This document shows, piece by piece, positions 35,852 through 45,697 of a stretch of DNA of 64,000 bases (positions are counted from its first letter, which is position 1; every line of letters begins with the position of its first letter). The DNA comes from Pseudomonadales bacterium. GTDB lineage: Bacteria; Pseudomonadota; Gammaproteobacteria; Pseudomonadales; DC-out160. The notes beneath the pieces were generated by a model. The model had not been told where the DNA came from, searched no databases, and saw only the letters and a program-made list of their open reading frames with translations. The stretch spans positions 1 to 64,000 of the forward strand of contig JAHRWA010000103.1 in the NCBI GenBank assembly GCA_019090455.1, given 5' to 3'. The translations under genes and the position numbers were made by a program.

Positions 35852-37411
35852 ATGTCTAAATTATTCAATTCTCAACAATCATTTAAATCGCATCCCATCG
35901 AAACACGGCCAACACTTTCCTTGTTGCAGATGACTATCATCTTGGCCTTGATCTTTGCTTCGTTAATCATAGCTTATCTACCCTCAGCACTAACCTTGCA
36001 TGAAAAATGGTTTATGAGTGGTGCCGGTTACAGTCATGGTTACCTCCTTCTTGCCATCTGCGTTTACCTAATATACGACAACGAGAAAAGATATCGATTG
36101 GCGGCAAATGGGCCCAATTTAATTTTCGCGCTACCTCTAACAGGCATGAGCCTGACTTGGATGTTACTGGATTTGGCCAATATACAATCCATTCAACAGC
36201 TCTTGATGCCCTTTATTTTTATCACCGCGTGCGCCCTTGTCTTGGGGTTTCGATTTGCCCTAACATTATCGCCAGTTATCGGGTTCATCCTTTTCGGAAT
36301 GCCTGTCTGGAATTATCTAATACCCCTGCTGCAAGCCATCTCAGTTAGTGCCGTTGGTATCGGATTAGATCTGATCAATTTACCTGCTTACATAGAGGGC
36401 ATTAATGTCACTATACCCGATGGTCAATTTCAAATTGCGGGTGGCTGTAGTGGCTTAAGCTATCTCCTAGTAGGGCTTACACTCGGCACTCTTTATGGAT
36501 TTTTAAGCTACCAAAACCTGTGGAAGAGGTTTGCTTTAATTGCAATCACGATTCTTCTTTCACTATTTTCAAACTGGGTTCGTATCATTAGCATCATTTA
36601 CGCAGGCCATCATTCTCAAATGCAAAGCTCTTTGGTAGCCGATCACGGTGATTTTGGCTGGCTGGTATTTGCTTTCACGTTAGTCCCTATATTCATTGTG
36701 GCAAAAAAACTAGAAAAAGGAGAAAGCGAAACCACCGCCCCAGCCGCAACCGCTGAAAATATAGCCAGCTCATTTTCAATCCCTAAATTCGCAATATTTA
36801 TGTCCTTCGGCCTTATGTTGATTGCTCCTATTCTCAATAAAACCGTCGACACGTTAGATAACAAAGGCAATCAACAGGCGTTCCAATTCCCGCTATTTTT
36901 AGAAGAATGGCAATTTATCGGCCATCAGAAACCTACCTGGCTTCCGAACTTCCAAAATGCTGACAAAATAGTCACCGGGAGTTATCGCCACAATGCATTT
37001 ACTGTCAATATTGCTGTGCATCATTTTTTTCATCAAAACCAAAGTCGTGAATTAATCTATTACACCAATACAATTTTGAGTGAACCTTGGGAAGAGCGAT
37101 CTATTGAAATCGAAACAAATCAATCAGACACAATCAATAAATCACTCATCATCTATAACGCATCCAATCGAAAGGTGATCAATGATAAACGGTTAATTTA
37201 TTGGTTTAATGTGGCTGGAATGAGAACAACGACGAAAGTGGATGCGAAGATACTGCAATTAAGAGGGTTGCTACATTCGAGAAAGGATGCTGCCCTGATA
37301 ACAATTAATATTGACTGCGACAATAGAGACTGTTCAATTTCAACGCAACAATTAAACTCTTTTAGCAAAATCATTACGCCGTATATTGATAACCATTTCA
37401 AAACTCCTTAA
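35852..37411 (+). CDS. xrtA: Exosortase A fused to an EpsI domain
   Basis: This membrane protease/transpeptidase would process PEP-CTERM proteins. The N-terminal part (about 30-280) has eight or so spans and the catalytic triad: Cys199 in GGCSGL, Arg244 in NWVRI and His265 in HGDFGW. The C-terminal ~210 residues form the EpsI extension (periplasmic) after a last span. The length (519) fits XrtA-EpsI fusions known from EPS loci. No PEP-CTERM substrate is encoded in this window, and the next large protein ends without that signal. A weak ribosome site precedes the ATG. Confidence 0.9.
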   Translation: MSKLFNSQQSFKSHPIETRPTLSLLQMTIILALIFASLIIAYLPSALTLHEKWFMSGAGYSHGYLLLAICVYLIYDNEKRYRLAANGPNLIFALPLTGMSLTWMLLDLANIQSIQQLLMPFIFITACALVLGFRFALTLSPVIGFILFGMPVWNYLIPLLQAISVSAVGIGLDLINLPAYIEGINVTIPDGQFQIAGGCSGLSYLLVGLTLGTLYGFLSYQNLWKRFALIAITILLSLFSNWVRIISIIYAGHHSQMQSSLVADHGDFGWLVFAFTLVPIFIVAKKLEKGESETTAPAATAENIASSFSIPKFAIFMSFGLMLIAPILNKTVDTLDNKGNQQAFQFPLFLEEWQFIGHQKPTWLPNFQNADKIVTGSYRHNAFTVNIAVHHFFHQNQSRELIYYTNTILSEPWEERSIEIETNQSDTINKSLIIYNASNRKVINDKRLIYWFNVAGMRTTTKVDAKILQLRGLLHSRKDAALITINIDCDNRDCSISTQQLNSFSKIITPYIDNHFKTP

Positions 37412-37546
37412 ACCCAACCTATCTGCTAACAACCTATTTTTATTAGAAGGGAGGGTTGATATAATACTGAGCTATTTGAAAGCAAATAAATTGCTAATAC
37501 CCTCCAGCGATTTTTAATCTCTCTGCATTGTAGACTGCGGCGCGAA

Positions 37547-37584
37547 ACCATTCAGTCTGTGACCATCTTCACAGACTGAATGGT
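37547..37584. promoter_or_regulatory. Perfect inverted repeat upstream of the giant lipoprotein gene
   Basis: ACCATTCAGTCTGTG at 37547-37561 pairs with its reverse complement at 37570-37584, a 15-bp stem with an 8-nt loop. No T-run follows on the plus strand. The end is contiguous with a sigma-54-like promoter. It may be an activator-binding site or an xrtA 3' hairpin. Confidence 0.6.
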
Positions 37585-37596
37585 ACTGCGACTGCA
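37581..37596 (+). promoter_or_regulatory. Sigma-54-like promoter
   Basis: TGGTAC-N5-CTGCA matches the consensus TGGCAC-N5-TTGCA at 9 of 11 positions, with exact 10-nt spacing between GG and GC. It is about 200 bp before the giant gene. Sigma-54 control by PrsK/PrsR is known for exosortase systems, but no prsK/prsR is in this window, so the assignment is provisional. Confidence 0.45.
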
Positions 37597-37799
37597 ATTA
37601 TTGCACTGGGTTAATACGCGAAAAAAAATATAAACTCCAGTGGATTATGTTTAACAATCCAGCTACAACTTGACCATTTACTGTACCCGTTAGTAAAGCG
37701 AAGAGAGAGTTTTATTGTGCGAATTTCAATATTGGGCTTCTTAATATTAAGCTTCAATATTCAGCTGAACAACCGTTCCAGTAATGAGGTGTAATCCCA

Positions 37800-40700
37800 G
37801 TGTCTTGTATTTTACAACGTAGTTTTGTTTTCTTAATCTTTGTCCTACTGATAGCCTGCGGTGGAGAGTATGACGGAGATGCCGAAAGCCCTGGCTCAGG
37901 AGCGAGTCGCCACCTATCCGACCCGAACAACCCCGACACTAACAATCCGGACACCTCTTCACTCCCCCCTTATGTCATTGACAGTATCCCGGTAGATTTG
38001 CAGCAGCAAGTTCAACCCGCCATCACTCCCAGCTTCAGGTTCAGTGAATCGATAGATGCTAACTCAATTACGTTAAGCGTTAGCGAATTGAGAAATAGAC
38101 TCACCTCTGCGTCAAACGATGAAAATATAATTGGCTTACTCGATATTCCCGGTAGCTGGACCTATAACGAGGAAACTGTCACTGCGACCTTTAATCCCGT
38201 CTCTCCACTTGAAGTTGACACCGTCTACCAATTTACCATCAGTCACTTTTCCGATACTCAAGGAGACATTGCTGATGAACCTTACAGCGTCGTTTTCCAA
38301 ACACTTCACCTAGTCACAATACAAGCGCAGCCTCTCAGCATCAGTGCAAACCAAGGTGAACCCGCTTCATTCACTATTGCCGCATTAGGAGATGGAGATC
38401 TATCTTACCAATGGTTCAGAAACGGTCGTCAACTCCCCAACCAGAACTCTGCCACTCTCATTATTGACGCTGTCACCAATGATCATGCAGGGTTTTATTC
38501 CGTGGAGGTAAGCGATGATAGTAGCTCTATACTTTCCGAATCCGCTGAGCTAGAGGTTACTCAAGTATTACAGTTTACACTCCAGCCTCAATCGCAAGTA
38601 TCTGACTTAAGCCAACCAATCGTGTTTCAAGCGATGGCCAGCAGCGATAATGCCGTTTCCTACCAGTGGTTCCATGATGATGCCGCTGACAATCGAGGTC
38701 TGGATGACGGAGATGGCGGCACGTCGTTATCGATAGCGCAAGTCAGACACTCCGATGCAGGGGAATATTATGTACAAGCAACGAATATAAACGGAATGGT
38801 AAATTCCCTTCCGGTCCACCTCGAAATCTCCGGTGGAGTTCAAATCAATTCGCAACCTAGCAGTGCAACACTCTATGAAGGCACCTATATCGATTCGCCA
38901 TTTAGCTTTCTCGTAAGCGCTAGCGGCACCGATAATAGAGTCCAATGGTTCCGAAATGGCGAATCGATTGTGAACGGAACGGGAGAACGCCTCTATTTTG
39001 AAAACGTAAACTCAGCAAGCAATGCAAGCTATTATGCTGTTGTGACAAATGATGTTAATAGCGAACAATCCTCTACGGTCACGCTATCCACTACCCCAGG
39101 CGTCACGATCACTCAGCAACCGGTTAATTCAAATGTTTGGGAAAATGAACCCGCAGCAATGGAGACTGCAGCTGTGGGCACACCACCGCTAACCTACCAA
39201 TGGTACAAAGATGGCACTCTCTTAGCAGGAGAAACAAACCCAACACTCACCATTTCATCAGTCAGGGCTAGTGATCTTGGCGACTACACAGCATCGATCA
39301 CTTCTGGCATCATCTCAGAAACTCAACCCTACTTTTACTCTCAGCAGTATACTGACATAGCCACACTCGAAGTTTATTCCCCTCCGACAATCACCTCTCA
39401 ACCGTCTGATGCTCAAGTTTATGGAGGAGACACACACTCTCTGGAAGTGACCGCCACCGGGTCGGGCAATCTGAGTTATCAATGGGAAAAAGACAACGCG
39501 CCAATTGCTAACAATGGGACTTATAGTGGTGCCCACAGCAACGCATTGTTCATTTCTAATATGGCTCAAATTACCGCAGGCGATTATCGGGTGATTATAT
39601 CTTCAGATCTCGATACCAATAATAGTTACGCCATAACATCCGACATTGCAGAGATCGATTTCCTGCAGCCGCCGACCATCACTAGCCAGCCCCAAGACAT
39701 CACCACGACGGAAGGTGAAACAATGACACTAACGGTCGTCGCACAAGGTTCTTCATCGCTATCATACCAATGGTATCACCGCGGCATTGAGTTACCCGGT
39801 GCCACATCCTCAACACACACCATCGCGAATATCAGCAAAGCAAATAGTGGCGTTTACTATGTTGTAGTGAGCTATAGCGACGGTAAAAAAATTCAATCCT
39901 ATGCGCCTGAAGTCACTGTCAACGGACGTCTTATAATCACTCAAAACCCCATTAGCGTTGCTAATTTTCCTGATAGCACGGCTTCATTTAGTGTAACAAT
40001 TAGCGGGGATAATTCGCCTTTTATCTATCAATGGCAGAAGGACGGACAGAACATCGGGACGCAGCTAGTCACATCTGCACACATTAATACCTACACCATT
40101 CCTATCATCCTTCATGGCGATGAAGGCCTATATCAAGTTTTGATAACCGATTCCACAAGCAATCAAGCCACTTCTATTGCCGCTGCACTCACTCTCAACG
40201 AGCCTGCATCTATCACTCACTTTAATACCTTTGATCAAATAGTTTGGGAGGATGAATTAGCCCTCTTCTTGGTCACCGCGTCAGGCAGTTCTCCAATTGA
40301 TTACCAGTGGTATAAAAATAACATTTTGATTTCAGGAGCAAACGAGAACCAACTTAAATTTAGCAATGTAACCACTGCCGACGCCGCAGATTATACCGTA
40401 CAAGTCAGTAATGGCGGCAGCTCGGAGCTTTCGCAAGCAAGTAGCCTCATTGTAAAGATATTGCCATTTATCTCTGTTCAGCCTCAGGGAAATACAGTCA
40501 ACACTGGCGCAACCTATCATTTTTCCGTCACCGCAGGTGGAGATGAAATCGCCTATATTTGGCAAAAAGACGGGTCAACTATCGATGGAGAAACTAGCTC
40601 CACATTGACGATTGCAGACATTACATTAGCCGATCGCGGCGACTACACGGTTATCGTGCGTAATGGCGGAGGTGAAGTCACTTCCGAGAGAGCGATACTC

Positions 40701-43700
40701 AATGTAAATGGCCCCGTATCTATCATCTCTCATCCGGAATCGATATCGGTAAAACAGGGAGTAACGACGACACTGTCCGTGGTGGCCACGGGAACAATGC
40801 CCATCCGGTACCAATGGTATAAGGACAACCAAGCCATTTCAGGTGAAGATGGACCAACATTAACCATCATCAGCACCAGCCTTAACGATGCTGGTGCCTA
40901 CCATGTAATCGTCAACAATATTCGAGAAATTCCTGCTACCTCTACCATCGCTGATCTTGAAGTAACGATAAATTATGATATCAACCTCGACATCATCGGT
41001 TCGGGTACTGTTTACAGCTCTCCTTTAGGCCTCGATTGCCAGCAATCCATTTCTTGCAGCGCGTCCTTCCCTCGAAACACACTGGTCACTTTGGAAGCCA
41101 TTCCAGCTCAGGGATATCAGCTATTGGGGTGGAATGGACTGAATTGTTCAAGCCCCACTTGCACAGTCGAGATAAAGGAAACTCTCAACATATCAGCCAC
41201 GTTTTCTGAAATTGTAGTTGAAAATAATTACGGTTTTTGGCAAGTCGAAAACTTTGATTACCTCTATGAAGTGGGTCCCGATGAAGATTTCAAGACACCC
41301 TCCGACGTACCGTGGGAAAGTCTAGCGCCAGGTTCACTCGTTCAAATCCATTGGCGTTCTGAACCCTATGCGGATAAATGGGCCATCAATACACAAGCCA
41401 GTGCACTTAAGCCCGTCGTTATCCTCGGGATACCCAACGAAGACGGTGATTTACCCGTAATCTCGGCAGCGGGCGCAACAACCAGAACAGAACTTAATTT
41501 TTGGAATGAGCAGAGAGTACTTATAAAGGTTGGTGGTTCCAATTTACCAGCAGGCCAAGACCCTTCTTACATTTACATCGAGCAACTGGAAATACGGGAT
41601 GCAAATGAGAGTAACGGATTCAGAGATCAAAACGGTAGTAATCAATCGTATTCCGTCAATGCTTCAGGAATTTTAGTCGAAAACGGCAGCCATATTTATA
41701 TACGAGGCAATGAAATCCACGAAAATGGATACGGTGTCTTCACTGCATCACGGGCCGAAAACATCACTATCAGTCACAACTTTATTTACGAAAATGGCGT
41801 CGAACACCACAATGACTATCACAACGCCTATTCAGAAAGCAGTAATGTCATCTATGAGTACAATCACTTCGGACCGCTACGAAATAATGCTAGAGGCAAC
41901 AATATTGAAGACAGATCAGCTGGCGTTATCATTCGATACAACTGGATTGAAGAGGGTAACGCGCATCTTAATATTTCCAATTCAGATAAAGATTTTATCA
42001 TTGGTAACCCCGCTTATCGCTCAACTTATGTGTACGGAAATGTTTTAACCGAATCAAATGTCGATTCCAGTGCTGCAAGCTTTATTCAATACGGCGGCTA
42101 CTCGAGTAATTCGAATTTCCGTCGACAAGGTACTATTTATATTTATAACAATACCTTTATTAACAGTGATACCACTCGTAGTTATCTCATCGATATGAGC
42201 ACCTCAGATGAAACTGCAGACATTCGCAACAATGTAGTCTATGCACTCCACGGTAAAAACAGCCCATCGGATAGCAGCGCGATAAGCACAGGTATTACCA
42301 CCAGCAACGGGACTATTGTGGGCAGACATAACTGGCTACAAGAAGGCTGGGATCTGCCTAACCTTGGAAATAATGTTACCGGCTTCAATAATATTGAAGG
42401 CTACCTGCCCGGTTTCGAGGATTTCAGTCAGCAAAAATTTCAACCTGCAACCGGCTCTGTACTACTGAATGCAGCTACTGAGCAACACATCAATTCCCAT
42501 AGCATTCAGTATCAATACAACAAACACCAAGAACAACGTATCCGTCTCGACAACGGGGCTCTTCATGTAGGCGCCCTTACCCGGTTTTCAGATAGTAGTG
42601 GTGAACCCAACTATGAATTAGCTATCGAGAACTACAGCGCTATCAGCGACGCTTTTCAATTGGATGTCATCACCAACAATGCCTCTGGAATCGCTTGGAA
42701 CACTGATTTAGAACAGTACATTGTAGTGCAAGAAGGCAGCGCACTCCTCCATCGCTATGATCACAACTTTGTCCATCTTGGCGTTATCACTATTTCAGGG
42801 GATATCGATAGCGATATCGAAGGCATAACTTATATCGGTGGCAATCTATTCTTGTTAGCCACCGAGCGAAATTATGTTCACAAAATACATATTAATAACG
42901 AAACTACGGACATCAATGGTGACATCGAGTTTTCTCAAGCTTACCGATTACCTCCCTCTACCACCGATTATGGCTTTGAAGCCATTGCCTATATACCGCC
43001 TTCGGAAGGCCAACCAGGACTTGTGTATGTCGCACAAGAAGGAGCGGCTGCCGATCCAGCCGCACGAATAAAAATTTACGCTTTTGAGATGACACCTGAC
43101 GACATACCAAAAACGCTAAAAGATTATAGCGACGGGTCTTTAACAGTTTTAGAGCCTTTTGGTACCAACATTGAACTTCTGTTAGCCGGATTCATAACGG
43201 ATATATCAGGTATGACCTATGACTCAAGAACGGAAAATTTGATATTCGTGTCACAAGAAAGTAGTAAAGCGATTCAAGTTGACCCCAACACCGGTACCAT
43301 TATTTCTCAACTTGATCTCACTGGCGCACCGGAATTCGAAGGCGTGGTTTCTGGCTACGATAACCAGTTGGTATTCGTTTCAGAGCCCAATTGGTTAAGA
43401 GAATATTCCCTGGATAAAGTCGATATCCTTAATCATCCTCAAAATGCCACAATCGCCACAGGCGAGAACGTCACACTCACAGTGGATGCAATTGGATCTG
43501 GCACTCTGAGTTATCAATGGTTCAAAAACGGCGATAGCATTGCTGGTGCCACTAGCGAATCACTCGTTTTAACTAATGTAAGCATCAATGATAGCGGCGG
43601 ATACGATGTCAGAATCACCAGTAGCAATAACACTACTGCGAGATCAAATACGGCAACCGTCGTGGTTTACGAGCCTCTCACGCTCATTTCAACCCCTCCT

Positions 43701-44465
43701 AGCACCTTCACTATCGACGCTGGGCAAAGCTTTACTTTAACCGTAGCCGTCGCCGGTAGTGGTCCCATCAGCTATCAATGGAGTAAAAATGGTTCTTTAA
43801 TACCAGGAGAAACAAGCAGTACTCTCAACATTCCCACTCTTTCTTTCGCTGATGCGGGACTGTATCAATCTCAAATCAGCAATATTGGCAGTAGCGTAAC
43901 CACCACCAGCACTCTCACGATTACCGGAGCCGTGGAAATAATCCAACACCCTGCCAGTGCGACAATCACTCAAGACAACAGTGTGACATTTGAGGTATTA
44001 GCCTCTGGCGCCGAATCACTTTCCTATCAGTGGCGCAAGGAAGCACTCAATATCAATAACGCTAACGGCTCAACTTATCGAATACAAAGCGCCATCGTAA
44101 ACGATAGCGGCGCTTATGATGTTGTTGTTAATAATTCATTTTCGTCAATCACTTCGAATTCCGCGACATTAGTGGTGATGCCAGTCGTGGGTGTACCGGG
44201 TGCAATCGATTTATTGTGGACCATACCCACAGCTCGAACCAATGGTGAGGTTTTTTCAGCTAATGAAATTCAGAGCTTCCGAATATTCTATGGAACCGAT
44301 GAAAACTCTCTCGATGCGCAAATCCTTATTGGAGACTCCAGTGCAAGGTCAGAAAGGGTTATTAATCTAGCTGATGGCACTTACTATTTCCGCATCATGC
44401 TCACCGACATTTATAATATAGATAGCGGGCTGTCCTCGGTTTACAGCGCTACTGTTGGTCAATAG
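37800..44465 (+). CDS. Giant lipoprotein with Ig-like, beta-helix and SdiA-regulated-like domains
   Basis: 2221 residues, with a GTG start and GAGG upstream. A lipobox (LLIAC, Cys20) suggests envelope anchoring. In order: a Big_5-like domain (about 55-168), ten Ig-like domains of ~90 residues (about 170-1050, each with a YQW-type core), an InlB B-repeat-like domain (about 1057-1140), a right-handed parallel beta-helix (about 1143-1585), an SdiA-regulated/YjiK-like beta-propeller (about 1600-1874), three more Ig-like domains (about 1875-2127) and a terminal FN3-like domain. No PEP-CTERM tail. Possible adhesin or glycan-binding matrix protein; function is inferred from domains only. Confidence 0.88.
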   Translation: MSCILQRSFVFLIFVLLIACGGEYDGDAESPGSGASRHLSDPNNPDTNNPDTSSLPPYVIDSIPVDLQQQVQPAITPSFRFSESIDANSITLSVSELRNRLTSASNDENIIGLLDIPGSWTYNEETVTATFNPVSPLEVDTVYQFTISHFSDTQGDIADEPYSVVFQTLHLVTIQAQPLSISANQGEPASFTIAALGDGDLSYQWFRNGRQLPNQNSATLIIDAVTNDHAGFYSVEVSDDSSSILSESAELEVTQVLQFTLQPQSQVSDLSQPIVFQAMASSDNAVSYQWFHDDAADNRGLDDGDGGTSLSIAQVRHSDAGEYYVQATNINGMVNSLPVHLEISGGVQINSQPSSATLYEGTYIDSPFSFLVSASGTDNRVQWFRNGESIVNGTGERLYFENVNSASNASYYAVVTNDVNSEQSSTVTLSTTPGVTITQQPVNSNVWENEPAAMETAAVGTPPLTYQWYKDGTLLAGETNPTLTISSVRASDLGDYTASITSGIISETQPYFYSQQYTDIATLEVYSPPTITSQPSDAQVYGGDTHSLEVTATGSGNLSYQWEKDNAPIANNGTYSGAHSNALFISNMAQITAGDYRVIISSDLDTNNSYAITSDIAEIDFLQPPTITSQPQDITTTEGETMTLTVVAQGSSSLSYQWYHRGIELPGATSSTHTIANISKANSGVYYVVVSYSDGKKIQSYAPEVTVNGRLIITQNPISVANFPDSTASFSVTISGDNSPFIYQWQKDGQNIGTQLVTSAHINTYTIPIILHGDEGLYQVLITDSTSNQATSIAAALTLNEPASITHFNTFDQIVWEDELALFLVTASGSSPIDYQWYKNNILISGANENQLKFSNVTTADAADYTVQVSNGGSSELSQASSLIVKILPFISVQPQGNTVNTGATYHFSVTAGGDEIAYIWQKDGSTIDGETSSTLTIADITLADRGDYTVIVRNGGGEVTSERAILNVNGPVSIISHPESISVKQGVTTTLSVVATGTMPIRYQWYKDNQAISGEDGPTLTIISTSLNDAGAYHVIVNNIREIPATSTIADLEVTINYDINLDIIGSGTVYSSPLGLDCQQSISCSASFPRNTLVTLEAIPAQGYQLLGWNGLNCSSPTCTVEIKETLNISATFSEIVVENNYGFWQVENFDYLYEVGPDEDFKTPSDVPWESLAPGSLVQIHWRSEPYADKWAINTQASALKPVVILGIPNEDGDLPVISAAGATTRTELNFWNEQRVLIKVGGSNLPAGQDPSYIYIEQLEIRDANESNGFRDQNGSNQSYSVNASGILVENGSHIYIRGNEIHENGYGVFTASRAENITISHNFIYENGVEHHNDYHNAYSESSNVIYEYNHFGPLRNNARGNNIEDRSAGVIIRYNWIEEGNAHLNISNSDKDFIIGNPAYRSTYVYGNVLTESNVDSSAASFIQYGGYSSNSNFRRQGTIYIYNNTFINSDTTRSYLIDMSTSDETADIRNNVVYALHGKNSPSDSSAISTGITTSNGTIVGRHNWLQEGWDLPNLGNNVTGFNNIEGYLPGFEDFSQQKFQPATGSVLLNAATEQHINSHSIQYQYNKHQEQRIRLDNGALHVGALTRFSDSSGEPNYELAIENYSAISDAFQLDVITNNASGIAWNTDLEQYIVVQEGSALLHRYDHNFVHLGVITISGDIDSDIEGITYIGGNLFLLATERNYVHKIHINNETTDINGDIEFSQAYRLPPSTTDYGFEAIAYIPPSEGQPGLVYVAQEGAAADPAARIKIYAFEMTPDDIPKTLKDYSDGSLTVLEPFGTNIELLLAGFITDISGMTYDSRTENLIFVSQESSKAIQVDPNTGTIISQLDLTGAPEFEGVVSGYDNQLVFVSEPNWLREYSLDKVDILNHPQNATIATGENVTLTVDAIGSGTLSYQWFKNGDSIAGATSESLVLTNVSINDSGGYDVRITSSNNTTARSNTATVVVYEPLTLISTPPSTFTIDAGQSFTLTVAVAGSGPISYQWSKNGSLIPGETSSTLNIPTLSFADAGLYQSQISNIGSSVTTTSTLTITGAVEIIQHPASATITQDNSVTFEVLASGAESLSYQWRKEALNINNANGSTYRIQSAIVNDSGAYDVVVNNSFSSITSNSATLVVMPVVGVPGAIDLLWTIPTARTNGEVFSANEIQSFRIFYGTDENSLDAQILIGDSSARSERVINLADGTYYFRIMLTDIYNIDSGLSSVYSATVGQ

Positions 44466-44609
44466 GGAAAATCACTCTATCGATAATAGAGATCGTTTCT
44501 GGGTGACAGGCAGTGACCCAGAGTGACTATTCTGCAATAATCTCTACCACAATCAGAACCTTTATCAATAAATAAGTCGTCTACAATAAATTCAAGCATT
44601 TGCTTCACA

Positions 44610-44636
44610 GAAAGAACAACAACTTGTTGTTCTTTC
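44610..44636. repeat. Perfect A/T-rich palindrome after the giant gene
   Basis: GAAAGAACAACAA (44610-44622) and TTGTTGTTCTTTC (44624-44636) are perfect reverse complements around one base. The 13-bp arms sit between the giant gene and the flippase-like gene. It may act as a terminator or be a binding site; no T-run follows. Confidence 0.6.
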
Positions 44637-44703
44637 ACGCTATTTAGATGGATTGTTTTGAATAGCCATTTGCTACCCAAAATTACATTACCAGGATCAA
44701 TTA

Positions 44704-45678
44704 ATGCCTAAACTGAAGGCTGTATTATGGTCAGTCATTATCAGCATCGCGAGCTATGGAGTTTGGATTGCTTTTAACGAATATGACGCGGTAATAGCAT
44801 CGGTAAAACAATTGGGGCTTTTCGGTTTCGCGACAATCTGCGGTCTATCGCTGCTAAATTATTTTATTCGTTTTATTCGCTGGCATTGGTATCTCAACAT
44901 TATGGGATACTCTATTCCGCTGTTTCGTCATATTTTGTATTACCTTTCTGGTTTCGCATTAACTACAACACCAGGAAAAGCCGGCGAAGCCATTCGGTCA
45001 TTGTACTTAAAACACCATGGAGTAGATTACCCCACTAGTTTGGCAGCCTTTGTTTCTGAACGTTTTTCAGATCTCATTAGTGTTCTTCTGATTGCACTCA
45101 TTGCCATCACCTATTTTAAAGATTACCAATACGTTGCCGTAGGATTTGGTGTATTTCTTGTCATCGCCATTGCAATGATACAATCTATTTCATTCCGGCA
45201 TTTTTGCTCCGAGAAAATACAGAAACATACCTCCGGCAAGCTCTCCACCGTACTTTTGAATATCATTGAGATCGTCGAACAAATGGCTCAATTAATGACA
45301 TTCAAAGTACTTATCATTGGTCTGATTTTAGGTGTCATATCCTGGGGCTGCGAAGCTTATGCTTTTGCTATTGTGGGACAAGCGATGGGGAGTAATACGC
45401 CCGCGCTCATCTTTGCGGGTATCTACGCGATTAGCATGTTGATCGGCGCTGTCTCATTTCTCCCTGGCGGATTGGGCAGCACTGAAGCGGTCATGTATTT
45501 ATTGCTCATATCCATTGGAATGGACAGTAGCGTCGCCGTTTCTGCCACATTACTATGCCGAATCACCACGTTATGGCTGGCCGTTTTCGTGGGGTTTATC
45601 GCTCTTTTTATCGTTGAAATCAAATTCAAATCAGGTGGACTTCTTCAACTCTCAAAATCCACAAATGCAGAAACATAA
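44704..45678 (+). CDS. LPG_synthase_TM-family membrane protein (flippase-like)
   Basis: A 324-residue polytopic protein with about eight membrane spans that fits PF03706 (the transmembrane part of lysylphosphatidylglycerol synthase, AglD-like). Characteristic segments are TTPGKAGEAIRSLYLKHHGV (near 90) and LPGGLGSTEAVM (near 255-266). It lacks a soluble transferase domain. The gene just before a polyprenyl-phosphate pentose pathway suggests a lipid-linked sugar translocation role; that is inference. AGGA precedes the ATG. Confidence 0.82.
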   Translation: MPKLKAVLWSVIISIASYGVWIAFNEYDAVIASVKQLGLFGFATICGLSLLNYFIRFIRWHWYLNIMGYSIPLFRHILYYLSGFALTTTPGKAGEAIRSLYLKHHGVDYPTSLAAFVSERFSDLISVLLIALIAITYFKDYQYVAVGFGVFLVIAIAMIQSISFRHFCSEKIQKHTSGKLSTVLLNIIEIVEQMAQLMTFKVLIIGLILGVISWGCEAYAFAIVGQAMGSNTPALIFAGIYAISMLIGAVSFLPGGLGSTEAVMYLLLISIGMDSSVAVSATLLCRITTLWLAVFVGFIALFIVEIKFKSGGLLQLSKSTNAET

Positions 45679-45697
45679 GAATAATAATGAGTATTTT

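Larger units (their letters stand above)
37412..37799. other. Regulatory gap between xrtA and the giant lipoprotein gene
   Basis: This 388-bp region has no supported gene. It contains the 15-bp-stem inverted repeat at 37547-37584 with a sigma-54-like sequence at its right edge. It also holds AT-rich repeats (TTAATATTAAGCTTCAATATT, about 37740). It therefore looks like the promoter region of the giant gene at 37800. Confidence 0.5.

Noticed and set aside
37800-44465. Giant protein as an exosortase substrate
   Set aside because: Its C-terminus is an FN3-like domain ending in ATVGQ. There is no PEP motif, hydrophobic span or basic tail.
44477-44680. 67-codon minus-strand frame downstream of the giant gene
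   Set aside because: It runs through the perfect palindrome and has no conserved features or ribosome site.
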